From Nocardia nova (GTDB lineage: Bacteria > Actinomycetota > Actinomycetes > Mycobacteriales > Mycobacteriaceae), in NCBI RefSeq assembly GCF_002933465.1, contig NZ_PSZE01000008.1, positions 62,001 through 126,000 on the forward strand: a stretch of DNA of 64,000 nt, given 5' to 3'. Within the stretch, counting starts at the first letter, position 1. Each line of letters begins with the position of its first letter. The notes under the pieces were generated by a model. That model made no database searches. It was given only the letters and a program-made list of their open reading frames with translations, and had not been told where the DNA came from. A program made the position numbers and the translations under genes. Shown in pieces: positions 35,075-43,894 of this stretch.

Positions 35075-35670
35075 GTTTCCGGAGGCTGAGTTTCCGGAGG
35101 CTGAGTTTCCGGAGGCTGAGTTTCCGAAGGCGGGGCACCGAGGGGCTCGGCACCCGCGTACGCCGTCCGGGCCAGGGCGCGGGCTCGATCGAGCTGGTCG
35201 ATCACCACCTCCCAGGCCGGGTGCCCGGCATCCGGCGCGTCCAGCAGATCGCGATGGATACGCAGCAGCGTGCGGGTGGCCTCGGCGGTATGCGCGGCCG
35301 CCTGCAGCGCGGGGGCCGACGGCACGGTGGTGAAGTGCAGTCCGGCGATCCGATGGGCGAGCCAGTACGCCTCGAAATGTGCCTGGGCGCAATGCTCTTC
35401 GCGTTGTTCCCGATCGTCGGTGGCATAGGTCGCGGTTCCCGGCCCGGCGGCGCGGGCCCGTTCCTCGAGTGCGGTGAGATCGGGAGCGCCGGTCAGCGAG
35501 TGGCGCAGATCATCGCCCATCATTCGGTACAGCAAACCGGCGAGCAGGGCGTGCTCGACCGCTGCCGAATCGGTTCCGGACATGTCCGAAAGACGGGCTT
35601 GCTCGGCGGCTTCGTCGGTATCGGCGCGGAGCACCGCCAGCGCGGCCCGCAATTGCGCAGTGGTAGCCAT
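34987..35670 (-). CDS. Hypothetical helical protein with pentapeptide repeat tail, overlapping convergent permease gene
   Basis: The 227-residue product is alpha-helical for ~170 residues (MATTAQLRAALAVLRADTDEA; AHFEAYWLAHRIAGLHF; ATRTLLRIHRDLLDAPD), with histidines suggesting a metal site but no known family. It then enters repeats of P-P-E-T-Q / S-E-T-Q-P encoded by a 15-base tandem repeat, and finishes in sequence antisense to the permease C-terminus. The overlap may reflect loss of the original stop through repeat expansion. The helical part is credible as a gene; the tail beyond the repeat is questionable. Confidence 0.6.
   Translation of the reverse strand: MATTAQLRAALAVLRADTDEAAEQARLSDMSGTDSAAVEHALLAGLLYRMMGDDLRHSLTGAPDLTALEERARAAGPGTATYATDDREQREEHCAQAHFEAYWLAHRIAGLHFTTVPSAPALQAAAHTAEATRTLLRIHRDLLDAPDAGHPAWEVVIDQLDRARALARTAYAGAEPLGAPPSETQPPETQPPETQPPETQPSETRPPEAGVGVSEIGVERSTECRTP
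35054..35128. repeat. 15-base tandem repeat, five units, at the 3' ends of two convergent genes
   Basis: Five near-identical units of GGCTGAGTTTCCGGA (first and last units differ by one or two bases) run without gaps. On the minus strand each unit encodes five residues of the PPETQ type. The permease stop codon on the plus strand lies inside the second unit. Confidence 0.9.
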
Positions 35671-35689
35671 CGCGTCACAGGCTACCTCC

Positions 35690-36144
35690 TAGCAAACGTT
35701 TTGCCCATACCGTCCGGCGACTGATGCGCGAGGTCCGCCACGGGCGGTGATGTGCCGCAGCCGATCCTGGACACCGGCGGCAGGGTCGCCGGCCACGCAA
35801 GCGACGCGATGGCCCCGAAATGACCTCCTACCCGGCCGCTTTCGGATACGGGCGCACTCATCCGGATGCCGCCCCGCCGGGCACGAATCGCTGGTCCGGC
35901 CCGCTCCCGACTCGCCTCGGTCGCTCGGAGCGGCCGGTCGTGAGCGTGATCGTCGGCAGACCGGTCAGTTGACCTGGAATCGCAGGTAGTGGCCGCTTTC
36001 GCGAATGCGGTGTGTCCGGCTGCGGGCGAGGCGGCCGGTGCGGTTCAATTGGATCTGTTTGACGAGTTGTCACTGCATGCTCTGCGCTCCAACCGGCATC
36101 ACCTCAGTACCGGCATCACCTCAGCATCCGAGAGGACAACGAAC
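35690..36144. other. Intergenic stretch with weak coding signals and a 17-base direct repeat
   Basis: No confident gene. A 50-codon plus-strand frame at 35820-35972 (MTSYPAAFGYGRTHPDAAPP start) is possible but has no clear ribosome-binding site. Two copies of ACCGGCATCACCTCAG (36092-36107 and 36109-36124) lie just before the next gene and may be part of its promoter region. Confidence 0.4.
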
Positions 36145-36438
36145 GTGAGCATGGTTCTCGCCGTACACGATATGTACACCACCGTGCTGGCTCAGGTCGG
36201 CAACCCCACGCCGGAAACCCCGCCGGCCGCGGACAAACTGCTGAAGCTGGTTCGCTACTTCACCTGGTTCGTCCTGCTGTCCGGCGTCAGCGCCATCACC
36301 TACGGCGGCGGCCGCTTCGCCTGGGAAAAGTGGAGCGGCGGCGGTCTGGAGTCGCCGAAGATGGTGGCCGGCGCGATGATCGGCGGTGGCGTCGCGACCA
36401 GCGCGGGCACCATCATGAACGCCGTCATCGGGAGCTGA
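36145..36438 (+). CDS. Small two-helix membrane protein
   Basis: GTG at 36145 follows GAGGAC and opens a 97-residue protein. It has two hydrophobic helices (LVRYFTWFVLLSGVSAITYGG and VAGAMIGGGVATSAGTIMNAVI) joined by a polar loop. The shape resembles pilin-like VirB2/TrbC-type or small conjugation-associated proteins of actinomycetes, but no partner genes are near, so I do not assign that role. It converges with the DUF305 gene. Confidence 0.65.
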   Translation: MSMVLAVHDMYTTVLAQVGNPTPETPPAADKLLKLVRYFTWFVLLSGVSAITYGGGRFAWEKWSGGGLESPKMVAGAMIGGGVATSAGTIMNAVIGS

Positions 36439-36568
36439 CCGCCCCACCCGCGCGGGCGTGCCGGATAGCCGGCACACCCGCCTGCGTGTGGTTTCCTGGC
36501 TCGTCCGCGAGCCACCGTCGACCCGCGAGCCGAACGGCCGGTGAGCCGAACGGCGCGACCGCGGGCGA

Positions 36569-37210
36569 TCAGTTCTGCCCGAGCATCCCGCGCATCTGCT
36601 GAATCTCGGCCTGCTGCGCGGTGAGGATGTTGTGCGCCAGCGTCTTCGCGTCGGCATTCGTGCCGTCGGCGATCTCGGTATTTGCCATATCCACCGCACC
36701 CTGATGGTGCGCGATCATCATCTGCAGCCACATCCGGTCGAAATCGGCGCCGGAGGCGTCGCGCAACTGTGTCATCTGCTCGGACGTCATCACGCCGTTC
36801 ATCGGATGGTTCATGGTCGCCTGCGGAGCGGGCTTGCCGAAACTGTGCAGGAGCGCGGCGAACTGCTCCATCTCCGGGGCCTGCGCCTTCTCCACATTCG
36901 CGGACAGGGTGATCAATTCCTGATTCTGCGACCGGCCGGGCACCAGCTTCGCCATCTCCACCGCCTGCGCGTGATGCGGATACATCATCGTCAGGAAGCT
37001 GACGTCGGCGTCGTTGTAGTCGGTGCGGGCCGCGGAGGACGGTGCACCGGTGTGATTCATCCCGGGCATGTCGGCCATCGACGAATGCGACGACGTGGCC
37101 GAGGCCGAGGTGTTCGAGCTGCCGGAGTCGTCGCTGCCGCAACCGGCGACGATCAGGGCGGCAGCGGCGAGGGTGGCGGCGGACAGCATGCGGATACGAG
37201 TAGTGAACAT
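36569..37210 (-). CDS. DUF305-family lipoprotein
   Basis: A 213-residue precursor with signal sequence and lipobox IVAGC (Cys24). The mature domain is a DUF305 four-helix fold rich in Met and His: MYPHHAQAVEMAKLV and MWLQMMIAHHQGAVDMAN, with NHPMNGVMTSEQM between. Such proteins bind copper or act in metal stress; the many His and Met residues agree. ATG at 37210 follows AGGAG. The upstream DUF6153 gene is 84 bases away on the same strand, a pair often seen together in actinobacteria and probably one transcript. Confidence 0.88.
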   Translation of the reverse strand: MFTTRIRMLSAATLAAAALIVAGCGSDDSGSSNTSASATSSHSSMADMPGMNHTGAPSSAARTDYNDADVSFLTMMYPHHAQAVEMAKLVPGRSQNQELITLSANVEKAQAPEMEQFAALLHSFGKPAPQATMNHPMNGVMTSEQMTQLRDASGADFDRMWLQMMIAHHQGAVDMANTEIADGTNADAKTLAHNILTAQQAEIQQMRGMLGQN

Positions 37211-37294
37211 AATTGTGCTCCTGGGGAATTGCGATGGCTGAGGACCTGTCGGGCCGGTATCTGCGCGCGTTCGCACGCCGATCCGGCGGGTCGG

Positions 37295-37882
37295 TCAGAT
37301 CCGCAGAATCGCCAATTCGGCCAGGGAGAGCACGGTCCACGGCGGTGGTCGCGCGCGGCGGCGCAGCCCGAAGCGCGCGAGGTGCCCGGCGCCGAGAATC
37401 CGATCGGCGCCCAGCCAGGCGATCACCGCCAGACCGAGGGCCAGCGCGAGGGTCACCAGCACGAAAACGCAGGCGTGCATACCGGCGTGGACGATGCAGC
37501 CGTCACGGCCGGAACCCTCGGCAATCACTGGGGTGCTCCGCATGGGCGCGGCCGGCGATCGGTCCGCGACCGGTGTTTGCTCGTTCCGGACCGCCGCCGC
37601 GGCGGGTACGGTGGCCGGTGCGGAGTGGTCGCCGTGACGGCTCTGCGCAATGCCTTGTGCGGCAAGCGCAATCGGCGCTCGGCTCGCGTCGTTCGGTGGC
37701 GATACCGAGCCGCCCGCCCCCTCCGGCGCAGTGACGGCAGGCGAAGATACGGCCGGCTCGGTGGCGGCGCCCATCGCGTGCCCGGTGGAGAAGACCACCG
37801 CGTGCATGACGGCGACGCCGATCAGCAGGGACAGCACACCGAGCACCCGGACGAATCCGGGCGCGCGACGGAGGCTACCCAT
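37295..37882 (-). CDS. DUF6153-like membrane protein, DUF305 partner
   Basis: About 195 residues with two membrane helices: one at the N-terminus (VLGVLSLLIGVAVMHAVVFS) and one late (CVFVLVTLALALGLAVIAWLG). The extracytoplasmic loop between them is alanine/proline-rich and ends in CIVHAGMHAC, a His/Cys/Met cluster compatible with copper binding. ATG at 37882 was chosen; GTG three codons earlier is possible. Pairing with a DUF305 lipoprotein supports a role in metal handling at the cell surface; this is inference from context. Confidence 0.65.
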   Translation of the reverse strand: MGSLRRAPGFVRVLGVLSLLIGVAVMHAVVFSTGHAMGAATEPAVSSPAVTAPEGAGGSVSPPNDASRAPIALAAQGIAQSRHGDHSAPATVPAAAAVRNEQTPVADRSPAAPMRSTPVIAEGSGRDGCIVHAGMHACVFVLVTLALALGLAVIAWLGADRILGAGHLARFGLRRRARPPPWTVLSLAELAILRI

Positions 37883-37944
37883 GGCGAGCACTGTCCCAGT
37901 CTACGCATCCCTCGGTTACCCCCGGGCGGTATGGGTGGTGACGA

Positions 37945-38535
37945 TCATCCGGTTGCGATGTCCACGACCAGTCGCACGGGCCGGTCCAGCGCGGTCACCG
38001 AGAACGGCGGCCGGTTCGCGTTCACGCCGATGAACGATTGCGTAGTGCCTTCGTAATCCTGGGCACCGTAGACCCCGGCAACGCCCGGTGCGCTCGGATC
38101 GGTGGCCGGGTTCGGGCCGCTGTAGGGCGTCACCCCGCTGTCCCAGGGATAGGCGGTGCCCAGGATCTGCACCTCGAGGATGGAGGTGCCGGCGATGTGC
38201 AGTTCCCGGCCGCTGCCGTTCTGCACCGCGCGATCGGTGTACCGCACATTCCACCCGGGCGCCCCGCCGGTGCCACCGAACTGGTACACCACCCGGTCGT
38301 AACCGTCGTGGTGGCCGATGCGCACATCGGTCACGGTGAGCCGGGTGTCGGTGGCCGGGGTGGCCTGCTGCGGTGAGGTTCCCCAGGGCGGCGCCTGATT
38401 CGGTTCCGTGGTCGCCGTGGCGGCCCCGGTCGCGGGCGGCATCGGCGTTCGACCGGCCGGATTGGAGTCGCCGTCCGAGCAACCCGCCAGCAGTACGAGC
38501 CCGGCGACCATCGGCAATACCAGCCTGTTACGCAT
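37945..38535 (-). CDS. AMIN-like-domain lipoprotein
   Basis: A 196-residue precursor with lipobox LLAGC (Cys19) and a linker rich in Pro/Thr/Ala. The mature domain (LTVTDVRIGHHDGYDRVVYQF to PVRLVVDIATG) matches the AMIN-like group of actinobacterial secreted proteins, a beta-fold thought to bind cell wall polymers. The segment RVVYQFGG and the closing D-I-A are characteristic. ATG at 38535. It is divergent from the methyltransferase gene with 72 bases between starts. Confidence 0.8.
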   Translation of the reverse strand: MRNRLVLPMVAGLVLLAGCSDGDSNPAGRTPMPPATGAATATTEPNQAPPWGTSPQQATPATDTRLTVTDVRIGHHDGYDRVVYQFGGTGGAPGWNVRYTDRAVQNGSGRELHIAGTSILEVQILGTAYPWDSGVTPYSGPNPATDPSAPGVAGVYGAQDYEGTTQSFIGVNANRPPFSVTALDRPVRLVVDIATG

Positions 38536-38607
38536 GGGGCCGATGGTATGCCGTCGGGCGCCAGGGGTCATGGTGACGACACGGCAACGGTCTAGCACAC
38601 TGTAGGA

Positions 38608-39759
38608 ATGCTGGAGGTCGACGACATACTGAGCCGATTACGGCGCTATCCGGATGTGGAAGCGGTGAACCTCTACGCCGTCGACGCGGCGGACCGACTG
38701 ATCCTCGACACGGCCGCGGATGTGCTCGCGGCGGCCGGACCGGGACGGGTCGCGGTGATCGACGACTGTTACGGCGCACTGACTCTCGGCGTGGCCGCCG
38801 CCCACGATGTGCGCGACATCCGTGTCCACCAGGATCTGCTGACCGGTGAACAGGCGCTGGCCAACAATGCCCGTGCCATGGATCTGGCCGACCGCTACAC
38901 CTCGCACGATCTCGGCCCGGAACTGCTCGCGGGGGCCGGCGTCGTGCTGTTGCGATTACCCCGCATGCTGTCCGGTCTCGCCGAGATCGCCGAGGCGGTC
39001 GCGCGATACGCCGATCCGGAGGTCATCGTGATCGCCGGTGGCCGTGACAAGTATCTGACGCCGGCGATGAACGACGTACTGGCGGAATACTTTTCGGGTG
39101 TGCAGGCCAGCCGGGGCCGGCAGAAGTCGCGGACGATCACGGCGACCGGGCCGAAAACGCCGGGAGCGCAGCAGTTTCCGCTGCGTGAGCAACTCGACGA
39201 ACTCGCCCTGCAGGTGGTGGCGCACGGAGCGGCCTTCTCCGGGCCGCGCCTCGATATAGGCACCCGCTTCCTGCTCGAACACCTCGATCGGATGAAGCCC
39301 GACGCCCACGAGGCGATCGATCTCGGTTGCGGCACCGGCATACTCGCCACCGCCCTGGCCAAGGCGCGCCCGCACATCACCGTAGTCGGAACCGATCAGT
39401 CCGCGGCCGCGGTCGCCTCGGCCCGGGCCACTGCCGCCGCGAACGGAGTCGGCGACCGGGTGACCGTGGTCCGCGACGACGCGATGGCGGCGGTGGGCGA
39501 CCACAGCACCGATCTGGTGCTGTGCAACCCCCCTTTCCACGTCGGCGCCGCGGTGCACACCGGCTCGGCGATCAAGATGTTCTCCGAAACCGGGCGGGTA
39601 CTGCGCCCGGGCGGGGAGCTGTGGACCGTATACAACAGCCACCTCAACTATCGCGGCGTCATGGACCGCTTGGTCGGCAAGACCGACGTGGTCGGGCGTA
39701 ATCGCAAATTCACCGTGACTCGGTCCGTGTGTGGCCTGCGCACCGCCCGGCGGGAGTAG
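38608..39759 (+). CDS. Class I SAM-dependent methyltransferase (RsmC/RlmG-like)
   Basis: A 383-residue two-domain protein. The N-terminal half is a degenerate methyltransferase-like domain; the C-terminal half has the SAM loop DLGCGTGILATALA and the catalytic NPPFHVG motif of N2-guanine rRNA methyltransferases (RsmC, RlmG). The duplicated architecture and length match that family, so methylation of a 16S or 23S rRNA guanine is the likely role. ATG at 38608 is the only start after the divergent AMIN-like gene. Confidence 0.88.
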   Translation: MLEVDDILSRLRRYPDVEAVNLYAVDAADRLILDTAADVLAAAGPGRVAVIDDCYGALTLGVAAAHDVRDIRVHQDLLTGEQALANNARAMDLADRYTSHDLGPELLAGAGVVLLRLPRMLSGLAEIAEAVARYADPEVIVIAGGRDKYLTPAMNDVLAEYFSGVQASRGRQKSRTITATGPKTPGAQQFPLREQLDELALQVVAHGAAFSGPRLDIGTRFLLEHLDRMKPDAHEAIDLGCGTGILATALAKARPHITVVGTDQSAAAVASARATAAANGVGDRVTVVRDDAMAAVGDHSTDLVLCNPPFHVGAAVHTGSAIKMFSETGRVLRPGGELWTVYNSHLNYRGVMDRLVGKTDVVGRNRKFTVTRSVCGLRTARRE

Positions 39760-39888
39760 ATTACGGGCAGTACAGTCTGGTATGTCCGATTTGATGTCCG
39801 GTTCGGGGAACTTGCTCCCGGAGCGGATCGTTGGATACTCAGACGGACACGACGGACGTGGACCGCTACTTCGGAAAGGCACGGGACC

Positions 39889-40740
39889 TTGCGCACCACA
39901 AGTAACCCGATCTTCAAAAATTTGCCGCAACAACAGGGCGGTGGATACGCGGGATTCGGTTCGGCGGCAGCGGGCGCCGGGCAGTTCGCGCAGTACGGAC
40001 AGCAGAGCCCGTACGGTGTCCAGCAGCCGTATCAGCAGGCGCCGGCCACCCGGCCGATGACGATCGACGATGTCGTCACCAAGACCGGCATCACCCTCGG
40101 CGTGGTCACGCTCGCCGCGATCATCGCCTACGGTGCGACGGCGGCCAACCACGCGCTGGCCCCGCTGTTCGTGATCGTCGGTGGTCTGGTCGGCTTCGCG
40201 CTGGTCATGGTCGCCACCTTCGGCCGCAAGCAGGACAACAAGGCCATCGTGCTGAGCTACGCGGCGGCCGAAGGCTTCTTCCTGGGCGCGCTGTCGTTCA
40301 TGTTCACCAATGTGGAATTCGGCGGCGTCGGTGGCGGCGGTCTGATCGCCCAGGCGGTACTGGGCACCTTCGGTGTGTTCTTCGGCATGCTCGTGGTCTA
40401 CAAGACCGGAGCCATCCGGGTCACCCCGCGCTTCACCCGCATGCTCGTCGGCGCCATGATCGGTGTGGTCGTCCTCATGCTGGGCAACCTGGTCGCCGCT
40501 TTCTTCACCCCCGGCGGCTTCGGCCTGCGGGACGGCGGCACCGTGGCGATCATCTTCAGCCTGGTCTGCATCGCGATCGCGGCCTTCAGCTTCCTGCTCG
40601 ACTTCGACGCCGCCGACCAGTTGATCCGCGCCGGTGCGCCGGAGAAGGCCGCGTGGGGCGTCGCCCTGGGCCTGACCGTCACCCTGGTCTGGCTGTACCT
40701 GGAGATCCTGCGCCTGCTGAGTTATCTGCAGAACGACTGA
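39889..40740 (+). CDS. Bax inhibitor-1 / YccA-family membrane protein
   Basis: A protein of about 283 residues with seven hydrophobic helices of the BI-1/YccA (TMBIM) family, which form pH-sensitive calcium leaks in other bacteria. It begins with a cytosolic Gln/Gly/Tyr-rich segment (NLPQQQGGGYAGFGS, YGQQSPYGVQQPYQ), then MTIDDVVTKTGITLG leads into helix 1. The late helix ends in DFDAADQLIRAGAPEKAAWG, a conserved acidic site. The start appears to be TTG at 39889 (GGAAAGG upstream); I see no in-frame ATG before the conserved part other than at MTIDD. Confidence 0.85.
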   Translation: MRTTSNPIFKNLPQQQGGGYAGFGSAAAGAGQFAQYGQQSPYGVQQPYQQAPATRPMTIDDVVTKTGITLGVVTLAAIIAYGATAANHALAPLFVIVGGLVGFALVMVATFGRKQDNKAIVLSYAAAEGFFLGALSFMFTNVEFGGVGGGGLIAQAVLGTFGVFFGMLVVYKTGAIRVTPRFTRMLVGAMIGVVVLMLGNLVAAFFTPGGFGLRDGGTVAIIFSLVCIAIAAFSFLLDFDAADQLIRAGAPEKAAWGVALGLTVTLVWLYLEILRLLSYLQND

Positions 40741-40772
40741 TCCCGCGCCCGACAGCGGGTTCGAACACCGGA

Positions 40773-40800
40773 GAGGTGGCTGCGACACGGCAGCCACCTC
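40773..40800. terminator. Bidirectional Rho-independent-like terminator
   Basis: A perfect 11-base stem GAGGTGGCTGC / GCAGCCACCTC with a 6-base loop lies between the convergent BI-1 and thiolase genes, followed by a short T-containing stretch. Confidence 0.75.
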
Positions 40801-40906
40801 TTCGCGTTTCGAGACTCTGCCGTCGCGGCCCGTGCGCGGCGGCTGCTTTCAAGCGAGCAGTGCTGCCGGCAGGACGTCGATGACGAACCGGCCGACCGCA
40901 GTACTA

Positions 40907-42127
40907 CTAACTCAGGCGCTCGATGACCATGGCCATGCCCTGGCCACCGCCGACACACATGGTCTCCAGACCGAACTGCTTGTCGTGGGTCTGCAGGTTG
41001 TTGATCAGGGTGGCGGTGATGCGGGCGCCGGTCATGCCGAACGGGTGGCCGAGGGCGATGGCGCCGCCGGAGACGTTCAGCTTGTCCAGATCCATGTTCA
41101 GCTCACGAGCCGAGCCCAGCACCTGCACGGCGAAGGCCTCATTGATCTCGTAGAGGTCGATGTCGTCGATGGTCTGGCCGGCGATCTTCAGCGCCTTGCG
41201 CACGGCCTCGATCGGGCCCAGGCCCATGATCTCCGGCGACAGACCGGACACACCGGTGGACACGATGCGCGCCAGCGGGGTCAGCCCCAGCTCCTTGGCC
41301 TTGGTGTCGCTCATGATGACCAGCGCGGCGGCGCCGTCGTTCAGCGGGCAGGCGTTACCGGCGGTGACCGTGCCGTCGGGGCGGAAGACCGGCTTGAGCT
41401 GCGAGATCTTCTCGTAGGTGGTGCCGGGGCGCGGGCCGTCGTCGGTGGAGACGACGGTGCCGTCGGGCAGCGTCACCGGGGTGATCTCGCGTTCGAAGAA
41501 GCCGGCCTTGATGGCCTCTTCGGCGCGGTTCTGCGACCGCACACCCCAGTGGTCCTGGTCCTCACGCGAGATGCCGGTGAACTGGGCGACGTTCTCGGCG
41601 GTCTGGCCCATCGCGATGTAGATGTCGGGCAGATCGCCACCCTCGCGGGGGTCGGTCCAGCCGCCGGAGCCGCCCTCGGTGCGCGTGGTGGTGCGGGCCT
41701 CGGCCGCGGCGAACTTCTCGTTGTGGGTGTCCGGCCAGCCGTCGGAGGTGCCCTTCGGGAACCGCGAGACGGTCTCGACGCCGGCGGAGATGAAGACGTC
41801 GCCCTCGCCGGCCTTGATGGCGTGCAGCGCCATGCGAGTGGTCTGCAGCGAGGACGAGCAGTACCGGTTCACGGTCACGCCGGGCAGGAAGTCGTAGCCG
41901 AGCTGGGTGGCGACCACCTTGGCGATGTTGAATCCGGCCTCGCCGCTGGGCTGTCCGCAGCCGAGCATCAGATCGTCGATGTCGGCGGGATTCAGCGCCG
42001 GGACCTTATCCAGAGCGGCGCGGACCATCTGGGTGGCGAGGTCGTCGGGACGCATGGTCACCAGCGAACCCTTGCCTGCGCGGCCGATGGGAGAGCGGGC
42101 GAACGAAACGATGACGGCCTCTGGCAT
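40907..42127 (-). CDS. fadA: Acetyl-CoA acyltransferase (thiolase), FadA3-like
   Basis: A 406-residue type II thiolase catalysing cleavage or condensation of 3-ketoacyl-CoA in fatty acid oxidation. Catalytic residues: C90 in NRYCSSSL, the His in [22 protein letters not shown], and the second Cys in [16 protein letters not shown] at 42127 follows a GAGG-type site. Downstream-to-upstream neighbours are the SGNH hydrolase and cbs, the same order as fadA3-Rv1075c-cbs in M. tuberculosis, so it is the FadA3 counterpart. It acts in the cytosol. Confidence 0.95.
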   Translation of the reverse strand: MPEAVIVSFARSPIGRAGKGSLVTMRPDDLATQMVRAALDKVPALNPADIDDLMLGCGQPSGEAGFNIAKVVATQLGYDFLPGVTVNRYCSSSLQTTRMALHAIKAGEGDVFISAGVETVSRFPKGTSDGWPDTHNEKFAAAEARTTTRTEGGSGGWTDPREGGDLPDIYIAMGQTAENVAQFTGISREDQDHWGVRSQNRAEEAIKAGFFEREITPVTLPDGTVVSTDDGPRPGTTYEKISQLKPVFRPDGTVTAGNACPLNDGAAALVIMSDTKAKELGLTPLARIVSTGVSGLSPEIMGLGPIEAVRKALKIAGQTIDDIDLYEINEAFAVQVLGSARELNMDLDKLNVSGGAIALGHPFGMTGARITATLINNLQTHDKQFGLETMCVGGGQGMAMVIERLS

Positions 42128-42278
42128 GAGGACTCCTTACATCGGGGTCGCCGAATCGGTCAGCCGACCGTTTCGGTACAGGGGTACGACAAATGCAACC
42201 CCGAATCTACTGCGCGTTCTGTCTCCGCTTCGCTCGGGCGCTGGTCCTCGATTCTTCCCTCCTCGCTCGGTCGCTGCG

Positions 42279-43169
42279 TCAGTCCACAATCGAGGCGGGC
42301 CGAGAACCGTGGGAGGCAGCCAATCGACGCTGCGCACTCGGATCGGCGCCGATTGCGCTGAGCAGTACCGGGAGCAGGTGCCGGGCCGCCAACGCGTATC
42401 CGGCCGGCGAGGGATGGAACCCGTCGGCGGAGAAGAGCACCTCCGGTGTGCTGCGGAAGTCGTGGCCGAGCAGATCGCCCATCGCCACGGGGATGCCGCC
42501 GGCCGAACGGACCGCACCGACCTGGGCTCGGGCCAGCCGCGCGCTCCAGCGGTGCACGACCGTGCTCAACGGCTGCGGGATCGCGGCCACGGTGCCGAGA
42601 TCCGGGCAGGTGCCGACTACCACGACGGCGCCCGCCTCGTGCAGGCGTCCGACCGCCTGCCGCAGCCGCTGCGCCGAACGCCGGATCGAATGTTTCTTGG
42701 TGACGTCGTTGGCGCCGACCAGGATCACCGCGGCGTCCGGTGGCGGGCCCGCGATGAACATGGCGTCGACCTGTCCGGCCAGCCCCTTCGAGGTGGCGCC
42801 GGATATCGCCTTGGTACTCAAGCGAATTCGCCATCCGGTGGCATCGGCCAGACCGCGGGCCACCAGGACGCCGGGTACCCGTTCGGCGTCGGCGCAGCCC
42901 ACTCCGGCGGCGGTCGAGTCGCCGAAGATCATCAGATGCAGATCGAACGGCACACCCGCGCGCCACGGTTGCGGGGCCGCGCACTCGCGGGTGTACACAC
43001 CGTCGGCCTCCGGGGGCTTCGAGGTGTCGCGGCCGATCACGGTGCGCGCCGCGCGGGCTTGCGACATCAGCAGGCGGTAGGTCGCCCAGCCCGCGGTGCC
43101 CGCCCCCGAGCCGACCGCCACGGCGGCGCCCGCGCTCGCCGCGACCGTTCGCCACGTCCTGGAAGCCAC
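42279..43169 (-). CDS. SGNH/GDSL hydrolase, exported (Rv1075c-like)
   Basis: A 296-residue protein with an N-terminal signal anchor (ASAGAAVAVGSGAGTAGWATY). SGNH blocks are present: IFGDSTAAGVG (Ser85), a Gly block, GANDVTKKHS (Asn block), and FSADGFHPSPAGYAL with the catalytic Asp/His. It should hydrolyse an ester on the outer side of the membrane. GTG at 43169 is the start closest to the signal region. Lies between the thiolase and cbs, as in mycobacteria. Confidence 0.9.
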   Translation of the reverse strand: MASRTWRTVAASAGAAVAVGSGAGTAGWATYRLLMSQARAARTVIGRDTSKPPEADGVYTRECAAPQPWRAGVPFDLHLMIFGDSTAAGVGCADAERVPGVLVARGLADATGWRIRLSTKAISGATSKGLAGQVDAMFIAGPPPDAAVILVGANDVTKKHSIRRSAQRLRQAVGRLHEAGAVVVVGTCPDLGTVAAIPQPLSTVVHRWSARLARAQVGAVRSAGGIPVAMGDLLGHDFRSTPEVLFSADGFHPSPAGYALAARHLLPVLLSAIGADPSAQRRLAASHGSRPASIVD

Positions 43170-43335
43170 GCCCCAACCTCCCGTCTCACATCCGACGCTG
43201 CTACCGACCGGACCCTCCGCGGCGGGCTCGGCGCCCGCGGCGGTGCGAATCCGGTGCGGCCGCAGGGGCTCCCGGTCCGGTCCTACCGATTATGCGGCGC
43301 GTGCGACGCGCCGACCAGGGACAAGGCCGGTGCGG

Positions 43336-43788
43336 TCAGAAAACGTCGAATGCGCCGTGCGCGGGAATGTTGAGGTTGTTGGTGGTGACCGTGACCTCGA
43401 TATGACCCGGTCCGGTGTTCTGGAACTCCGCGTACAGGATGCTGCCGTAGATACCGGAGACGACGTTCAGCCGGTACTCGCCGGCCGCGCCGGTGTTGGT
43501 GTTGCGCCACGCGACGGTGGTGTCGACGTTGCACAGGGGGGCCAGCGGATACTGTCCCGGCCCCACACCCTGGATCGCCAGGGCCTGGACGTTGAACACC
43601 GCCCGCCCCGGCCAGTCGGGACTGGTATCGACCCAGGTCCGGATATTGCCCCCGCACAATCCGCCGTAGAACACACTCGGCGTTTGCGGGAACTCGACGG
43701 TCTGTGCGCTGGCCGAGGCGGACGCGATGGTGGTCACGGCCCCGACGGTCGCGGCCACGACTGCGGTGGCGCGAGCTGTCTTCGGCAT
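43336..43788 (-). CDS. Secreted hypothetical protein
   Basis: About 150 residues with a clear signal peptide (ATAVVAATVGAVTTIASASASAQ, cleavage likely after the last Ala). The mature domain is beta-rich: VEFPQTPSVFYGGLCGG, AVFNVQALAIQG, AAGEYRLNVVSGIYG, GHIEVTVTTNNLNIP. It has two cysteines that could pair. ATG at 43788 was chosen; ATG at 43803 is possible. The fold may be immunoglobulin-like, but no family is recognised. It diverges from cbs with 106 bases between starts. Confidence 0.75.
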   Translation of the reverse strand: MPKTARATAVVAATVGAVTTIASASASAQTVEFPQTPSVFYGGLCGGNIRTWVDTSPDWPGRAVFNVQALAIQGVGPGQYPLAPLCNVDTTVAWRNTNTGAAGEYRLNVVSGIYGSILYAEFQNTGPGHIEVTVTTNNLNIPAHGAFDVF

Positions 43789-43894
43789 CCTCACGCCCCG
43801 CATACTAACCGCAGCGCTGGTGCCTCGCTGGATCGAACGCAGCGCACGCCGTACCAAACGCAAGTCGCCCGCCCGGCTCTGCGACGATGTAGCT

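Noticed and set aside
35858..36073. 71-codon frame on the minus strand
   Set aside because: Arg/Pro-rich with no ribosome-binding site or domain; typical chance frame.
40832..42361. Long plus-strand open frame across the thiolase gene
   Set aside because: Antisense artefact; the minus strand encodes a complete thiolase with all catalytic residues.
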